Shown: piece after piece, positions 17,173-26,698 of the stretch
Numbering within the stretch: position 1 is the stretch's first letter
How the letters are laid out: each line of letters begins with the position of its first letter
Position numbers and translations under genes: made by a program
Notes under the pieces: model-generated
What the model saw: the letters and a program-made list of their open reading frames with translations, nothing else
Databases searched by the model: none
Told to the model about the DNA's origin: nothing
From: Sulfurimonas sp.
Lineage (GTDB): Bacteria; Campylobacterota; Campylobacteria; Campylobacterales; Sulfurimonadaceae
Direction of reading: 5' to 3'
Length of the DNA stretch: 64,000 bases
NCBI RefSeq assembly: GCF_026196735.1
Contig: NZ_JAPHUF010000010.1
Coordinates: 62,001 to 126,000 of the forward strand

Positions 17173-18134
17173 TGAACAAAACAAGTAAAATTTATATAGC
17201 TGGTCATCGTGGTCTTGTAGGTAGTGCAATATTGAAAAATCTACTTTCAAAAGGTTATACAAATTTAATTTACAGAACTCATAAAGAGTTGGATTTATTA
17301 AATCAACAAGCAGTATCTGACTTTTTTGAAGCTGAAAAGCCAGAGTATGTAATATTAGCTGCTGCAAAAGTTGGTGGCATAGTTGCTAACAATACTTATA
17401 GAGCTGACTTTATATATGAAAACCTACAAATCCAAAATAATATAATCCATCAAAGTTATGTGAATGGTGTTACGAAGCTCTTATTCTTAGGTTCCACATG
17501 TATATATCCAAAAAACGCTCCTCAGCCAATGTCTGAAGATAGTTTACTTACATCAGAACTAGAATACACAAACGAACCGTATGCTATAGCAAAGATAGCA
17601 GGTATAAAAATGTGTGAAAGTTATAATATGCAATATGGCACAAACTTTATATCAGTAATGCCAACAAACCTTTATGGACCTAACGATAACTTTGATTTAG
17701 AAACTTCGCATGTGTTGCCGGCACTTATAAGAAAGATGCATGAAGCAAAAGTTAATAATACTCCTCAAGTTGAAATTTGGGGAAGTGGAAAACCTAGAAG
17801 AGAATTTTTATACTCAGAAGATATGGCAGATGCTTGTGTGTTTCTTTTAGAAAATAGAAATTTTAAGGATACTTTTTCTTCCACAGATAGGGAGATAATA
17901 AATACTCACATTAATATTGGAACAGGAGTTGATATTTCAATAAAAGAGTTGGCTTTAACAATAAAAGATATTATTGGATTCAATGGTGAACTTTATTTTA
18001 ATACAGACAAGCCGGATGGAACAATGATAAAATCAACTAATTCATCTAAGTTACATAAACTTGGATGGAAACATAATATTAAGTTAGAAGATGGAATTAA
18101 AATGATGTATGAATGGTATTTGAAAAATGTATAA
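17172..18134 (+). CDS. fcl: GDP-L-fucose synthase
   Basis: An epimerase-reductase that converts GDP-4-keto-6-deoxy-mannose to GDP-L-fucose. The 320-residue protein has GHRGLVGSAILKNL, AAAKVGGI, the catalytic LGSTCIYPK and YAIAKIAG, NLYGPNDNFD and the SGKPRREFLYSEDMADA signature. It starts on the last base of the gmd stop and its stop overlaps the next dehydrogenase by 8 bases. Confidence 0.95.
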   Translation: MNKTSKIYIAGHRGLVGSAILKNLLSKGYTNLIYRTHKELDLLNQQAVSDFFEAEKPEYVILAAAKVGGIVANNTYRADFIYENLQIQNNIIHQSYVNGVTKLLFLGSTCIYPKNAPQPMSEDSLLTSELEYTNEPYAIAKIAGIKMCESYNMQYGTNFISVMPTNLYGPNDNFDLETSHVLPALIRKMHEAKVNNTPQVEIWGSGKPRREFLYSEDMADACVFLLENRNFKDTFSSTDREIINTHINIGTGVDISIKELALTIKDIIGFNGELYFNTDKPDGTMIKSTNSSKLHKLGWKHNIKLEDGIKMMYEWYLKNV

Positions 18135-19371
18135 AATATGTATAATAGGCTTGGGTTATGTAGGACTACCGTTGGCTCATGCTTTTGCAAAAAAAAAGTA
18201 TGATGTGATTGGTTTTGATATCAATAATGAAAGGATATCAGAATTGAATAATAATTTTGATAGAACTTTAGAGTTAACTAGTAAGGAATTGACAGGAATA
18301 AAAAATCATCTTAGGTATAGTTCAAATTTAAATGATATAGAAAATTCAAATATTTATATAGTAACAGTACCAACTCCAATAGACAAAAATAATAAACCAG
18401 ATTTAACACCACTTATTAAATCATCCCAAACAGTCGGAAAAGTACTTAAAAAAGATGATATAGTTATTTATGAATCAACTGTTTATCCTGGTGTTACAGA
18501 AGATATCTGTGTTCCTGAACTAGAGAAAACTAGTGGACTTAAGTTTAATAGTGATTTTTTTTGTGGCTATAGTCCTGAACGAATAAATCCAGGAGATAAA
18601 GAACGTACTGTAACAAAAATACTTAAAGTAACGAGTGGAAGTACTCCAATCATAGCTACAAAAATAGATGAGTTGTATAAATCAATTATAACTGTTGGTA
18701 CATATAAATGTTCTAGTATAAAAGTAGCAGAAGCCAGTAAGGTAATAGAAAATACACAAAGAGATGTAAATATAGCACTTATAAATGAATTAGCACTTAT
18801 ATTTAATACTATGAATATACCTACAAATGAAGTAATAGAAGCAGCTGCAACAAAATGGAATTTTATTAAATTGAAACCTGGGCTTGTAGGTGGCCATTGC
18901 ATAGGTGTGGACCCATACTATCTTACGTATAAAGCTGAGGAATTAGGGTATAAGCCAAACCTAATTCTTGGTGCAAGACAAATTAATAATAGCATGGGTA
19001 AGTATGTAGTTGAAAAAACTATAAAACTTATGATAAAAAAAGATATAAATATAAATAGTGCTAAAGTTTTAGTACTAGGCATAGCATTTAAAGAGAACTG
19101 TCCTGATATACGAAATAGTAGAGTAGTTGATATTATTAATGGATTTCAAGAGTATGGATGCAATGTAGATGTAAGTGATTATCTTGTGAATAAAAATGAA
19201 GTAATGAAAGAATATAATTTACAATTAATTGAAAATTTTAAGTTAGATGAATATAAGGCTATTGTAGTAGCTGTAGGACATGAAAAGTACAAACAAATTA
19301 AATTAAATAACCTAGAACAAGTATTGTTTGATGTAAAGTCTATTTTGGATAGTTCTGATGGTACTTTATAA
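18127..19371 (+). CDS. tviB: UDP-N-acetylhexosamine 6-dehydrogenase (TviB/WbpO family)
   Basis: Oxidises a UDP-HexNAc to the uronic acid (UDP-GalNAcA or UDP-GlcNAcA). The 414-residue protein has GLGYVGLPLAHAFA, TVPTPID, YESTVYPGVTE, SPERINPGD and the catalytic GGHCIGVDPYYL with C258. Its segments resemble Vi-antigen TviB throughout. An A9 run at 18189-18197 near the 5' end is a possible slippage site. pglK follows with no gap. Substrate epimer is not decided by sequence. Confidence 0.9.
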   Translation: MYKICIIGLGYVGLPLAHAFAKKKYDVIGFDINNERISELNNNFDRTLELTSKELTGIKNHLRYSSNLNDIENSNIYIVTVPTPIDKNNKPDLTPLIKSSQTVGKVLKKDDIVIYESTVYPGVTEDICVPELEKTSGLKFNSDFFCGYSPERINPGDKERTVTKILKVTSGSTPIIATKIDELYKSIITVGTYKCSSIKVAEASKVIENTQRDVNIALINELALIFNTMNIPTNEVIEAAATKWNFIKLKPGLVGGHCIGVDPYYLTYKAEELGYKPNLILGARQINNSMGKYVVEKTIKLMIKKDININSAKVLVLGIAFKENCPDIRNSRVVDIINGFQEYGCNVDVSDYLVNKNEVMKEYNLQLIENFKLDEYKAIVVAVGHEKYKQIKLNNLEQVLFDVKSILDSSDGTL

Positions 19372-21057
19372 ATGACTAATAAGTTACATAGTATATTTAC
19401 AAAACAAGATAAAAAAAACTTCTTGATTCTGGTTTTATTTTCTATTTTAATTTCTATCATTGAAGTTATTGGTATATCTGCCATAATGCCATTTATGTCA
19501 GTTGCTATGGATTCCAATAGTATACATTCAAATAAATATTTTATATATTTTTTTAATTTATTTCAATTTGATGATGATATGCATTTTGTAATTATGTTTG
19601 GAATCATATTAATATTATATTATTTTTTTAGAAGTGCTATAAATATATATTATAACTATGCTATGGCGAAATTTTCCCATGAATGTTATCATTTTATAGT
19701 GTGTCGATTATTTAAGAATTATATGGGTATGGAATTTAAAGACTTTGTAAAAAAAAATTCATCAAATTTAACAAAAATAATTGTTTCTGAAGCAAACAAT
19801 TTAACTAGATTAATATCATCTGTATTGTTTATGATAAGCGAACTGCTAATTACTGTATTAATTTATAGCATGATGTTATTTATCAATTACAAAATTACAT
19901 TGTTATTAACATTCTTTTTTTTAATAAATGCTACTTTAATGCTGAAAACAATCTCAGTAAAAATAAAAAAACAAGGTGAGGATAGGGTGAATGTACAACA
20001 ATTATTCTTTGAAGTTATTAATAAAAGTTTTGGAAATTTTAAACTTATAAAGCTTCATACAAGTGATAATATTGTATTGAAAGAGTTTAAAGATGCTAGT
20101 TCCAATTATTCTAAAATTAATATAATGGCACAAACATTACTGCAAGTTCCTAAATTAGTTTTAGAAGCAATTGCGTTTAGTTTAATTATAATTATTGTAT
20201 TATATTTGGTTTGGAAATATGAAAACAATATTTCATCAGTTCTCTCTATGTTGTTTATGTTTGTATTGGCACTGTATAGATTGATGCCATCAATCAATAG
20301 AATAGCAACAAATTATAACAATATTTTATTTTATTTAAAATCATTAGAAGTTATACATAATGATTTAATATACAACACTGAATTATTAGGTGAGGAATTA
20401 GTATCTTTTAATAAGGAAATAGGTATTCAAAATATTAATTTTGAATACGATAAAGAAAAGACAGTATTAAAAGATATTAATATAAATATTAATAAAAATG
20501 ACAAAATAGCTTTTATTGGAGAGAGTGGAAGCGGAAAGTCTACATTAGTAGATATTATTATGGGACTGCATAAACCGACATCTGGCTGTATACATGTAGA
20601 TGATATAAAGCTAGATGAAACGAATATTAAGGACTGGAGATCTAAGATAGGTTATATTCCTCAAAGTGTATATCTTTTTGATGGTACAGTTGCAGATAAT
20701 ATAGTATTTGGAAGGGATTATGATGAAGGTAAAATTTTTGAAGTTTTAAAAAAAGCAAATATATATGATTTTATTTTAAACAAAGGTAGCCTATATACAT
20801 TAGTTGGAGAGGGTGGTGTAATGCTAAGTGGCGGGCAAAAACAAAGAATTGCTATAGCTAGAGCGTTATATGGTAATCCTGATATTTTAGTATTAGATGA
20901 AGCTACCTCTGCACTAGATTTAGAAACAGAAAGCAAAATTATGGATGAAATATACAATATTAGTGAAGACAAAACATTAATTATAATTGCACATAGACTA
21001 AGTACAATAGAAAGGTGTGAAAAAATTTATAGATTAGAAAATGGTGTAATAGTTTGA
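19372..21057 (+). CDS. pglK: Lipid-linked oligosaccharide flippase PglK (ABC transporter)
   Basis: PglK is an ATP-driven flippase that turns undecaprenyl-linked oligosaccharide to the periplasm for PglB. At 561 residues it is near the 564 of C. jejuni PglK and similar across its length. Six membrane helices lie in residues 1-310. The ATPase domain follows with Walker A GESGSGKST, signature LSGGQKQRIAIARAL, Walker B ILVLDEATSALD and the switch His in IIAHRLST. FVLALYRLMPSINRI is typical of PglK. The stop overlaps the TTG start of the next gene. Confidence 0.93.
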   Translation: MTNKLHSIFTKQDKKNFLILVLFSILISIIEVIGISAIMPFMSVAMDSNSIHSNKYFIYFFNLFQFDDDMHFVIMFGIILILYYFFRSAINIYYNYAMAKFSHECYHFIVCRLFKNYMGMEFKDFVKKNSSNLTKIIVSEANNLTRLISSVLFMISELLITVLIYSMMLFINYKITLLLTFFFLINATLMLKTISVKIKKQGEDRVNVQQLFFEVINKSFGNFKLIKLHTSDNIVLKEFKDASSNYSKINIMAQTLLQVPKLVLEAIAFSLIIIIVLYLVWKYENNISSVLSMLFMFVLALYRLMPSINRIATNYNNILFYLKSLEVIHNDLIYNTELLGEELVSFNKEIGIQNINFEYDKEKTVLKDINININKNDKIAFIGESGSGKSTLVDIIMGLHKPTSGCIHVDDIKLDETNIKDWRSKIGYIPQSVYLFDGTVADNIVFGRDYDEGKIFEVLKKANIYDFILNKGSLYTLVGEGGVMLSGGQKQRIAIARALYGNPDILVLDEATSALDLETESKIMDEIYNISEDKTLIIIAHRLSTIERCEKIYRLENGVIV

Positions 21058-21743
21058 AAAAAACCATTTTAATTCAAGCTAGACTTTCATCATCAAGGTT
21101 CCCAAAAAAAATGTTAGAAAAAATAAATAATATCACTCTAGTAGAGTATGTCTATAATAGATGTAATGAGTCAAAAAAAGCTAATAAAGTAGTTGTAATA
21201 ACTTCTGATGAAGAAAGTGATGATGAGTTATATGAACTATGTGTTAATAAAAATATTGCTGTTTTTAGGGGTGAACTAAATAATGTTTTAAAAAGGTATA
21301 TTGATGCTTCAATTTTTTTTGATGTAGATGTTATATGTAGAGTATGTGGTGATTCTCCATTTGTTGATGTTAAGGCTATAGATCAAATGTTTGATTACTA
21401 TGAATCTAATGCTAATATTGATTATATTTCAACAACAAATACTTTGAATGGATTTATGTCAGAAGTATTTAGTTCTAATTTATTAAATAAAGTATACAAT
21501 GACGACTTATCAAAGGAAGATAAAGAGCATGTAACAAAGTATATTCGTGATAATATTTCTAAGCTTAATGTAAAAGAATTAGATTTAAAGTTAAAGCCAA
21601 AAGAGTTAGAAAAGTTTACTTTAACTATAGATTATCCTGAAGATATGATTGTAGCCAAAATAATAGCATCAAATTTAGAAGATTTTTCTTTTAAATCAGA
21701 AGACATTATAAATATATTAAAAGACACTAAAGAAGAGATATGA
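21054..21743 (+). CDS. SpsF-like sugar nucleotidyltransferase (possible CMP transferase)
   Basis: A 229-residue protein starting QARLSSSRFPKKML, the SpsF/CMP-sialate-synthetase-like nucleotide loop, followed by ITSDEESDDEL and a GDSPFVD metal-site motif. Family members activate sugars, and some are annotated as CMP-nonulosonate synthetases. As the only cytidylyltransferase-like gene in the cassette, it is the natural candidate to activate the NeuB product. It starts with TTG overlapping the pglK stop and overlaps the next gene by 4 bases. Nucleotide and sugar specificity are unproven. Confidence 0.75.
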   Translation: MKKTILIQARLSSSRFPKKMLEKINNITLVEYVYNRCNESKKANKVVVITSDEESDDELYELCVNKNIAVFRGELNNVLKRYIDASIFFDVDVICRVCGDSPFVDVKAIDQMFDYYESNANIDYISTTNTLNGFMSEVFSSNLLNKVYNDDLSKEDKEHVTKYIRDNISKLNVKELDLKLKPKELEKFTLTIDYPEDMIVAKIIASNLEDFSFKSEDIINILKDTKEEI

Positions 21744-22600
21744 ATTATTCTACACCAGATTTTCCGTTAAGACTTGAAATTGAGTTAGTAAGTGATTGTA
21801 ACCTGAAATGTACATATTGTCCAAGGCACCTTGTTAATGAGTTAACTGGGTATATGACATTTGATTTATTTAAAAAAATTATTGATGAATCAGCAATCCA
21901 TCCTAGTACAACCTTAGTTTTACATAGGCGTGGGGAGAGTATGTTGCATCCACAGTTCAATGAAATGCTTAATTATGTTAGTGGTAAGTTTAAAGAAGTT
22001 CAAATGGCTACAAATGCCACAATTTTAAATCCTGATAAATATCAATCAATAATTAATGGACTTGATTTTTTATCTTTTAGTTTAGACACTCCTGAAAGAT
22101 TTAATATTACTAGACTGCCAGCGAAATATGAAAAAGTTGAAGCAAAAATTTTAGATTTTTTAGATTTTAATCAAGGTCGTGTGAGAACACAGGCATCTAT
22201 GGTTAAGACTGCTGAAACAACGGAAGATATGTGTAAAGAATTTATTAATATATGGAAAGATAAAGTTGACAGAGTGAGAATATATGAAGAACACTCAACT
22301 GATGGTAATTTTGGGTCACTTATAAATCCAAGAGAAGAAAGAAAACCATGTATGATGCCAGTTTACGAAATGCTTATATACGATAATGGAATTATTGCTA
22401 GATGTAATCATGATTGGGATAGTGATGGCATGGGTGATGTTACAAAAAATACATTACAAGAGATTTGGCATAATGATAAATATAAAAATTTACGTTGGCA
22501 ACATCTTGAACAAAAGTTATTTGATCCAGTATGTAGCACATGTGATAGTTGGTATCCGGAAATTGGAAATCAGGATACGGGCGAGGTTATAGAGAAATGA
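21740..22600 (+). CDS. Radical SAM/SPASM-like protein in glycan cassette
   Basis: The [4Fe-4S] motif C20-NLK-C24-TY-C27 is near the N-terminus of this 286-residue protein. The C-terminal part has KPCMMPVYEMLIYDNG, ARCNHDW, EIWHND and the pair CSTCDSWYP, matching a SPASM auxiliary iron-sulphur domain. Such proteins modify peptides or small substrates by radical chemistry. It is overlapped on both sides (4 bases each), so it is part of the cassette. I do not recognise a characterised equivalent. Possible roles are dehydration, epimerisation or deamination of a nucleotide sugar. Confidence 0.82.
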   Translation: MNYSTPDFPLRLEIELVSDCNLKCTYCPRHLVNELTGYMTFDLFKKIIDESAIHPSTTLVLHRRGESMLHPQFNEMLNYVSGKFKEVQMATNATILNPDKYQSIINGLDFLSFSLDTPERFNITRLPAKYEKVEAKILDFLDFNQGRVRTQASMVKTAETTEDMCKEFINIWKDKVDRVRIYEEHSTDGNFGSLINPREERKPCMMPVYEMLIYDNGIIARCNHDWDSDGMGDVTKNTLQEIWHNDKYKNLRWQHLEQKLFDPVCSTCDSWYPEIGNQDTGEVIEK

Positions 22601-23727
22601 TAAATTTTATACCATTGGCAAAGCCAGATATTGGTGATGATGAAATTAATTTAGTAGTAGATACAATTAAGTCTGGGTGGTTAACAACTGGTCCAAAAGT
22701 TACGGAATTTGAAAATGCATTATCAGAATATTTAAAATATGATGATGAGATATATTCTCTTGGTTTAAATTCATGCACTTCAGCACTTTTTTTAGCTCTC
22801 TTAGCTTTAGATGTAAAGGTGGGGGATGAGGTTATTGTGCCAACATGGACGTTTGCAGCTACTGCTCAAGTGGTGGATTGGATTGGTGCTAAAGTTGTTT
22901 TATGTGATATTGAAGAAGATACTTTAAATATAGATGTACATAAAGCAAAAAAATTGATTACGGATAAAACAAAGGCGATTATTCCAGTGCATATTGCTGG
23001 GTATCCTTGTGATATTCAAGCCATTAGTGATTTAGCAAAAAAATATAATTTAAAAGTTATAGAAGATGCAGCACATGCAATAGGTACAAGTTATAAAGAT
23101 AAAAAAATAGGAAACTTCTCAGATATTACATGTTTTAGTTTTTATGCAACAAAAAACCTAGCAATGGGTGAGGGTGGTGCAGCTGTTTCTAAAGATAAAG
23201 AATTAATTGAAAAAATGAGAAAGTTGAGTTATTTTGGAATTAATAAAGAAGCTTTTAAAAGATATGAAAAAGCTGGTCGTTGGTATTATGATATAGAAGA
23301 GATTGGTTATAAAGCAAACTTGGACAGTCTTCATGCTGCATTAGGAATAATTCAGTTAAATAAACTAGATAAAATGAATAAAAGAAGAAGATATATAGCT
23401 TCATATTATAGAAAAAATTTAACTAATAAATTAACTTTTAACAAGGATTCTGATGAGCATTCTCACACATATCATCTGTTTCCAATTAGATTACCTAAAA
23501 ATATTAATAGAGATGATTTTATAGAAGAATTAAAAGAAAACAATATTGGCGCAAGTGTGCATTTTATTCCTTTGCATTTGCATACTTTTTATAAAAATAG
23601 GTCTGATAATAATTTTGAAGTTGCTGACAGAGTTTTTGATACTATTTTATCTATTCCAATGTGTTCAGCTATGAGTGATGAAGAAGTAGAATATGTTGTT
23701 AAAACCATAAATAAAATAGTAGGTTGA
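22597..23727 (+). CDS. DegT/DnrJ/EryC1/StrS-family sugar aminotransferase
   Basis: A PLP-dependent aminotransferase that places an amino group on a keto-sugar nucleotide, like PseC, LegC or PglE. The 376-residue protein begins IPLAKPDIGDDE and has SGWLTTGPKV, NSCTSALFLALLAL, VIEDAAHAIGT and the PLP-binding K186 in FYATKNLAMGEGG. I chose the ATG at 22597, overlapping the previous stop (ATGA); an upstream in-frame start lies inside the radical SAM gene. The keto-sugar substrate would need a 4,6-dehydratase, which the cassette itself lacks. Confidence 0.9.
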   Translation: MINFIPLAKPDIGDDEINLVVDTIKSGWLTTGPKVTEFENALSEYLKYDDEIYSLGLNSCTSALFLALLALDVKVGDEVIVPTWTFAATAQVVDWIGAKVVLCDIEEDTLNIDVHKAKKLITDKTKAIIPVHIAGYPCDIQAISDLAKKYNLKVIEDAAHAIGTSYKDKKIGNFSDITCFSFYATKNLAMGEGGAAVSKDKELIEKMRKLSYFGINKEAFKRYEKAGRWYYDIEEIGYKANLDSLHAALGIIQLNKLDKMNKRRRYIASYYRKNLTNKLTFNKDSDEHSHTYHLFPIRLPKNINRDDFIEELKENNIGASVHFIPLHLHTFYKNRSDNNFEVADRVFDTILSIPMCSAMSDEEVEYVVKTINKIVG

Positions 23728-23731
23728 AATT

Positions 23732-25033
23732 ATGAATAACTTTAAAGAATTGATTTTAAAAACAAAAAAAGTTTCTATCTGGGGTATAGGATATTTAGGA
23801 TATACAACAATACTAAGATTACAAAAAAATGGGTTTAGAACAACAGTTTATGATTTTAATGAATCTAGGTTGGATGATTTAATAGGTAATACATACCCAA
23901 GTAAAGAACAATTAAATAGTTGGTCAAAGGGTGGTAAAATTCCTATTTTAAATCTTGAAAAACTGGATGTTGTTAAAGATAATAATTTATTGTTTGAAAA
24001 CCATGTACATATTGTATCATTTCCAAATACTGATAAATTTGATTATAGTGAATTAGCAAAATTATTTGTTAAAAACAGAGATAAATTAAAAGATTCTTTA
24101 ATTATATTTCAATCAGCAGGTATACCAAAAACAATTGAAGATGTTTTTTGTAAAATATTAGAAGAAAATAATTTAAATATTGAAGTCTCAACTGTTTTTA
24201 GAAGTGATTGGACAATTGAAGATTTTTTCAATAAAAACTATAAAAAAACAATATCAGGCAATAATCTAGAAGCAGTTGATAAAACACAAATCTTTCTTAA
24301 ATTATTGAACTTAGAATCGATAAAGCTAAGTAGCATTGAAGAATCTGAAATTTATGAAAATACAAAAAATGCATTAAACTATACTATGGTTGCATTTTTC
24401 AATCAGTTGTCTTTAGCATATCCACATGTAGATATTAATGAGTTGTCTAAAAATTTATTAAAAGATATGAATTTTAATAATTTATTTTTAGGTGTTAGCA
24501 GTGTAGATTATAAATCTGAACAATCTATAGAAAATATACTAAGAAGCTCTTCCGGAGACTTTTTATCGATTTTAAAAGAGGCAAACAATACAAATATTTC
24601 ATTTTTATTTTACTATGTTAATTTATTGAAAAATAAAAATGTAAATTCTGTAACAATACTTGGTCTTTCTTCTTATAATAGTATGAAAGATTTAAGATTT
24701 TCTCCATCAGTGATGTTAGCTGAATATCTCAATAAAGAAAATATACAAGTATACATACATGATGATAATTTTAATAAAGATGAAGTATTAGAGGTATTAC
24801 CACATTGTGAATTTATGGATATCAATTCAAATACGATAAAAACGGATGTGGTTGTAATAATGAGCTTATCTAAAGAATATAAATTTTATACTCAAAATAA
24901 AATAGATGAAATCGGTCTGTCAAAAGTTAAGTATGTTTTAGACAATACTGGTTTTTTTAAGAACTTTAAATACAGTGAGAATACTTTATATCATCAGTTG
25001 TGTGATGGTAACTTAATACAGGTTATAAACTAA
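23732..25033 (+). CDS. Divergent UDP-glucose/GDP-mannose dehydrogenase-like protein lacking the catalytic Cys
   Basis: The 433-residue protein keeps the family architecture: an N-terminal Rossmann motif GIGYLGYTTILRL with an acidic strand end (VYDFN), a central helical region, and a C-terminal domain TILGLSSYNSMKDLRFSPS that matches the usual LGxxxKxxxxDxRxSP pattern. Where the dehydrogenases carry GGxCxPKD, it reads RSSSGDF at 271-277, so there is no nucleophilic Cys, and the Lys of the C-terminal motif is Asn. It probably binds NAD(P) and a nucleotide sugar but cannot do the normal two-step oxidation. Function unknown. Confidence 0.75.
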   Translation: MNNFKELILKTKKVSIWGIGYLGYTTILRLQKNGFRTTVYDFNESRLDDLIGNTYPSKEQLNSWSKGGKIPILNLEKLDVVKDNNLLFENHVHIVSFPNTDKFDYSELAKLFVKNRDKLKDSLIIFQSAGIPKTIEDVFCKILEENNLNIEVSTVFRSDWTIEDFFNKNYKKTISGNNLEAVDKTQIFLKLLNLESIKLSSIEESEIYENTKNALNYTMVAFFNQLSLAYPHVDINELSKNLLKDMNFNNLFLGVSSVDYKSEQSIENILRSSSGDFLSILKEANNTNISFLFYYVNLLKNKNVNSVTILGLSSYNSMKDLRFSPSVMLAEYLNKENIQVYIHDDNFNKDEVLEVLPHCEFMDINSNTIKTDVVVIMSLSKEYKFYTQNKIDEIGLSKVKYVLDNTGFFKNFKYSENTLYHQLCDGNLIQVIN

Positions 25034-25036
25034 AAT

Positions 25037-26698
25037 ATGTGTGGAATAGCAGGTTTTATATCTTCAAATAAAAATTATGATTCAAAAAAAATAGTATCTA
25101 AAATGTTAGATTTGATATCTCATAGGGGACCAGATCAAAAAGATTTTGAAACTTATGATAATACAACAATGGGTATGGTTAGACTTAGTATAATAGACTG
25201 CATTGATCATGATATACCAATTGTTGATAATAGTGGAAATTATTCTATTGTCTATAATGGCGAGATATATAATCATGACTCAATAAGAAACTCACTTAAA
25301 TCTAGCTATAACTTTAGAACAAACTCAGATACAGAAACAGCCTTAGTTAGTTATATAAAAAACGGTGTAGACTCTTTTGGTGAACATAATGGAATGTATG
25401 CTTTTTCTATTTATGATAAACAAAAAAAAGAAACAACTATTGTTAGAGATAAATCTGGAGAAAAACCTTTATACTATACTCAAGGTAAAGATTTTTTCGC
25501 ATATGCAAGTGAGATGAAATGTTTACTTAATTTAGTGGAACCAAGATTTAATGATGAGGCAGTTTCTTATGAAGCTTATGAATTTACAGTTGGGAAAGAG
25601 ACACTTTTTAAAGATATATATCAATTAGAGCCAGGTGAATATATTAAAGTTAATAATGGGAAATACCAAGTCTATAATTATTGGAAAATTTGGGATAATA
25701 TTATTGATATACCAGATAATGAAGAAAAAATAATTTCTGATTTAAGTGAGTTAGTTGAGGATTCTATACTATTAAGAACAAAAAATACGGCACATCAATA
25801 TGCTGCATTTATTAGTGGTGGTGTTGATAGCTCACTTATTGCTTGTATCGCTAAGCCAGACTATTTATATACAGCACATTATAACTATAGTGACTTTGAT
25901 GAATTAGATTACGCTAAGATGGTGGCAAAACAGATTAATAAAGAATTAATTATTGTGTCACCAACCAAAGAAGACTTTATAAGAACAAGAAAGGATATAG
26001 CTTATCATCTAGATACTCCTTGTACTTGGACAAGTTTTACTTTGTGGATGTTACTAGAGAGGGCTAAAAAAGATGGCATAAAGATAGTTATGAGCGGTGA
26101 AGGTGCAGATGAAATGTTTGCAGGTTATCATAGATATCACTTACTTCACCATGACGAGCAAATACATAAGCTAGAAGCGATGAAACAATACTCTTATCTT
26201 ATTGGAAAGTATCATGGCTCAGCAAGTAGTAGATATGCAAAACTAGTCAATAGATGTGAAAATCCTTATAATGAAAAGGTTAATAGATATTTAGATGAAA
26301 CTATAGGAAATTATTCTGATAAAATGAGTGAAGATATTGTTCACTTTATGGGCTTAAATGATTTTTATAGCACAATGCAAGTACTTTTACAAATGAGTGA
26401 TAGATTGAATATGGCACATAGTATTGAAAATCGTTCTCCATTTTTAGATCATAGGTTGGTTCAATATTCTTTTTCTGTTCAATCAAAATATAAAATTAAA
26501 AATGGTATAACAAAGTGGATATTAAAAGAAGTTTCTAAAAAGTTTATTCCGAATGAAATAAGTAATAGAACTGATAAAAGAGGCTTTGCAGCCCCAATAA
26601 ATAAATGGTATGAGTGGGATGAAAATGGAAAATATAATAGAAGTGCTTACAAAAATATGGTTTTTGAAGATTGGAAAAAATCTTTTGGAGTTAAGTAA
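25037..26698 (+). CDS. Glutamine-dependent asparagine synthetase family amidotransferase
   Basis: The 553-residue protein has an N-terminal Ntn glutaminase with the processed Cys nucleophile (MCGIAGF), RGPDQKD and YNGEIYNH. The synthetase domain carries the PP-loop ISGGVDSSLIACIA and MSGEGADEMFAGYHRYH, then SIENRSPFLDHRLV. AsnB-type genes in glycan loci are often thought to amidate uronic acids rather than make asparagine. It lies between a dehydrogenase-like gene and an acetyltransferase, and the window also encodes UDP-GalA and UDP-HexNAcA synthesis, which supports that idea. Plain asparagine synthesis cannot be excluded. Confidence 0.85.
   Translation: MCGIAGFISSNKNYDSKKIVSKMLDLISHRGPDQKDFETYDNTTMGMVRLSIIDCIDHDIPIVDNSGNYSIVYNGEIYNHDSIRNSLKSSYNFRTNSDTETALVSYIKNGVDSFGEHNGMYAFSIYDKQKKETTIVRDKSGEKPLYYTQGKDFFAYASEMKCLLNLVEPRFNDEAVSYEAYEFTVGKETLFKDIYQLEPGEYIKVNNGKYQVYNYWKIWDNIIDIPDNEEKIISDLSELVEDSILLRTKNTAHQYAAFISGGVDSSLIACIAKPDYLYTAHYNYSDFDELDYAKMVAKQINKELIIVSPTKEDFIRTRKDIAYHLDTPCTWTSFTLWMLLERAKKDGIKIVMSGEGADEMFAGYHRYHLLHHDEQIHKLEAMKQYSYLIGKYHGSASSRYAKLVNRCENPYNEKVNRYLDETIGNYSDKMSEDIVHFMGLNDFYSTMQVLLQMSDRLNMAHSIENRSPFLDHRLVQYSFSVQSKYKIKNGITKWILKEVSKKFIPNEISNRTDKRGFAAPINKWYEWDENGKYNRSAYKNMVFEDWKKSFGVK

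Noticed and set aside
18189-18197. A9 run as a phase-variation switch in tviB
   Set aside because: Similar A/T runs are frequent in this AT-rich region (another A9 at 19749-19757) and no length variation can be seen here.
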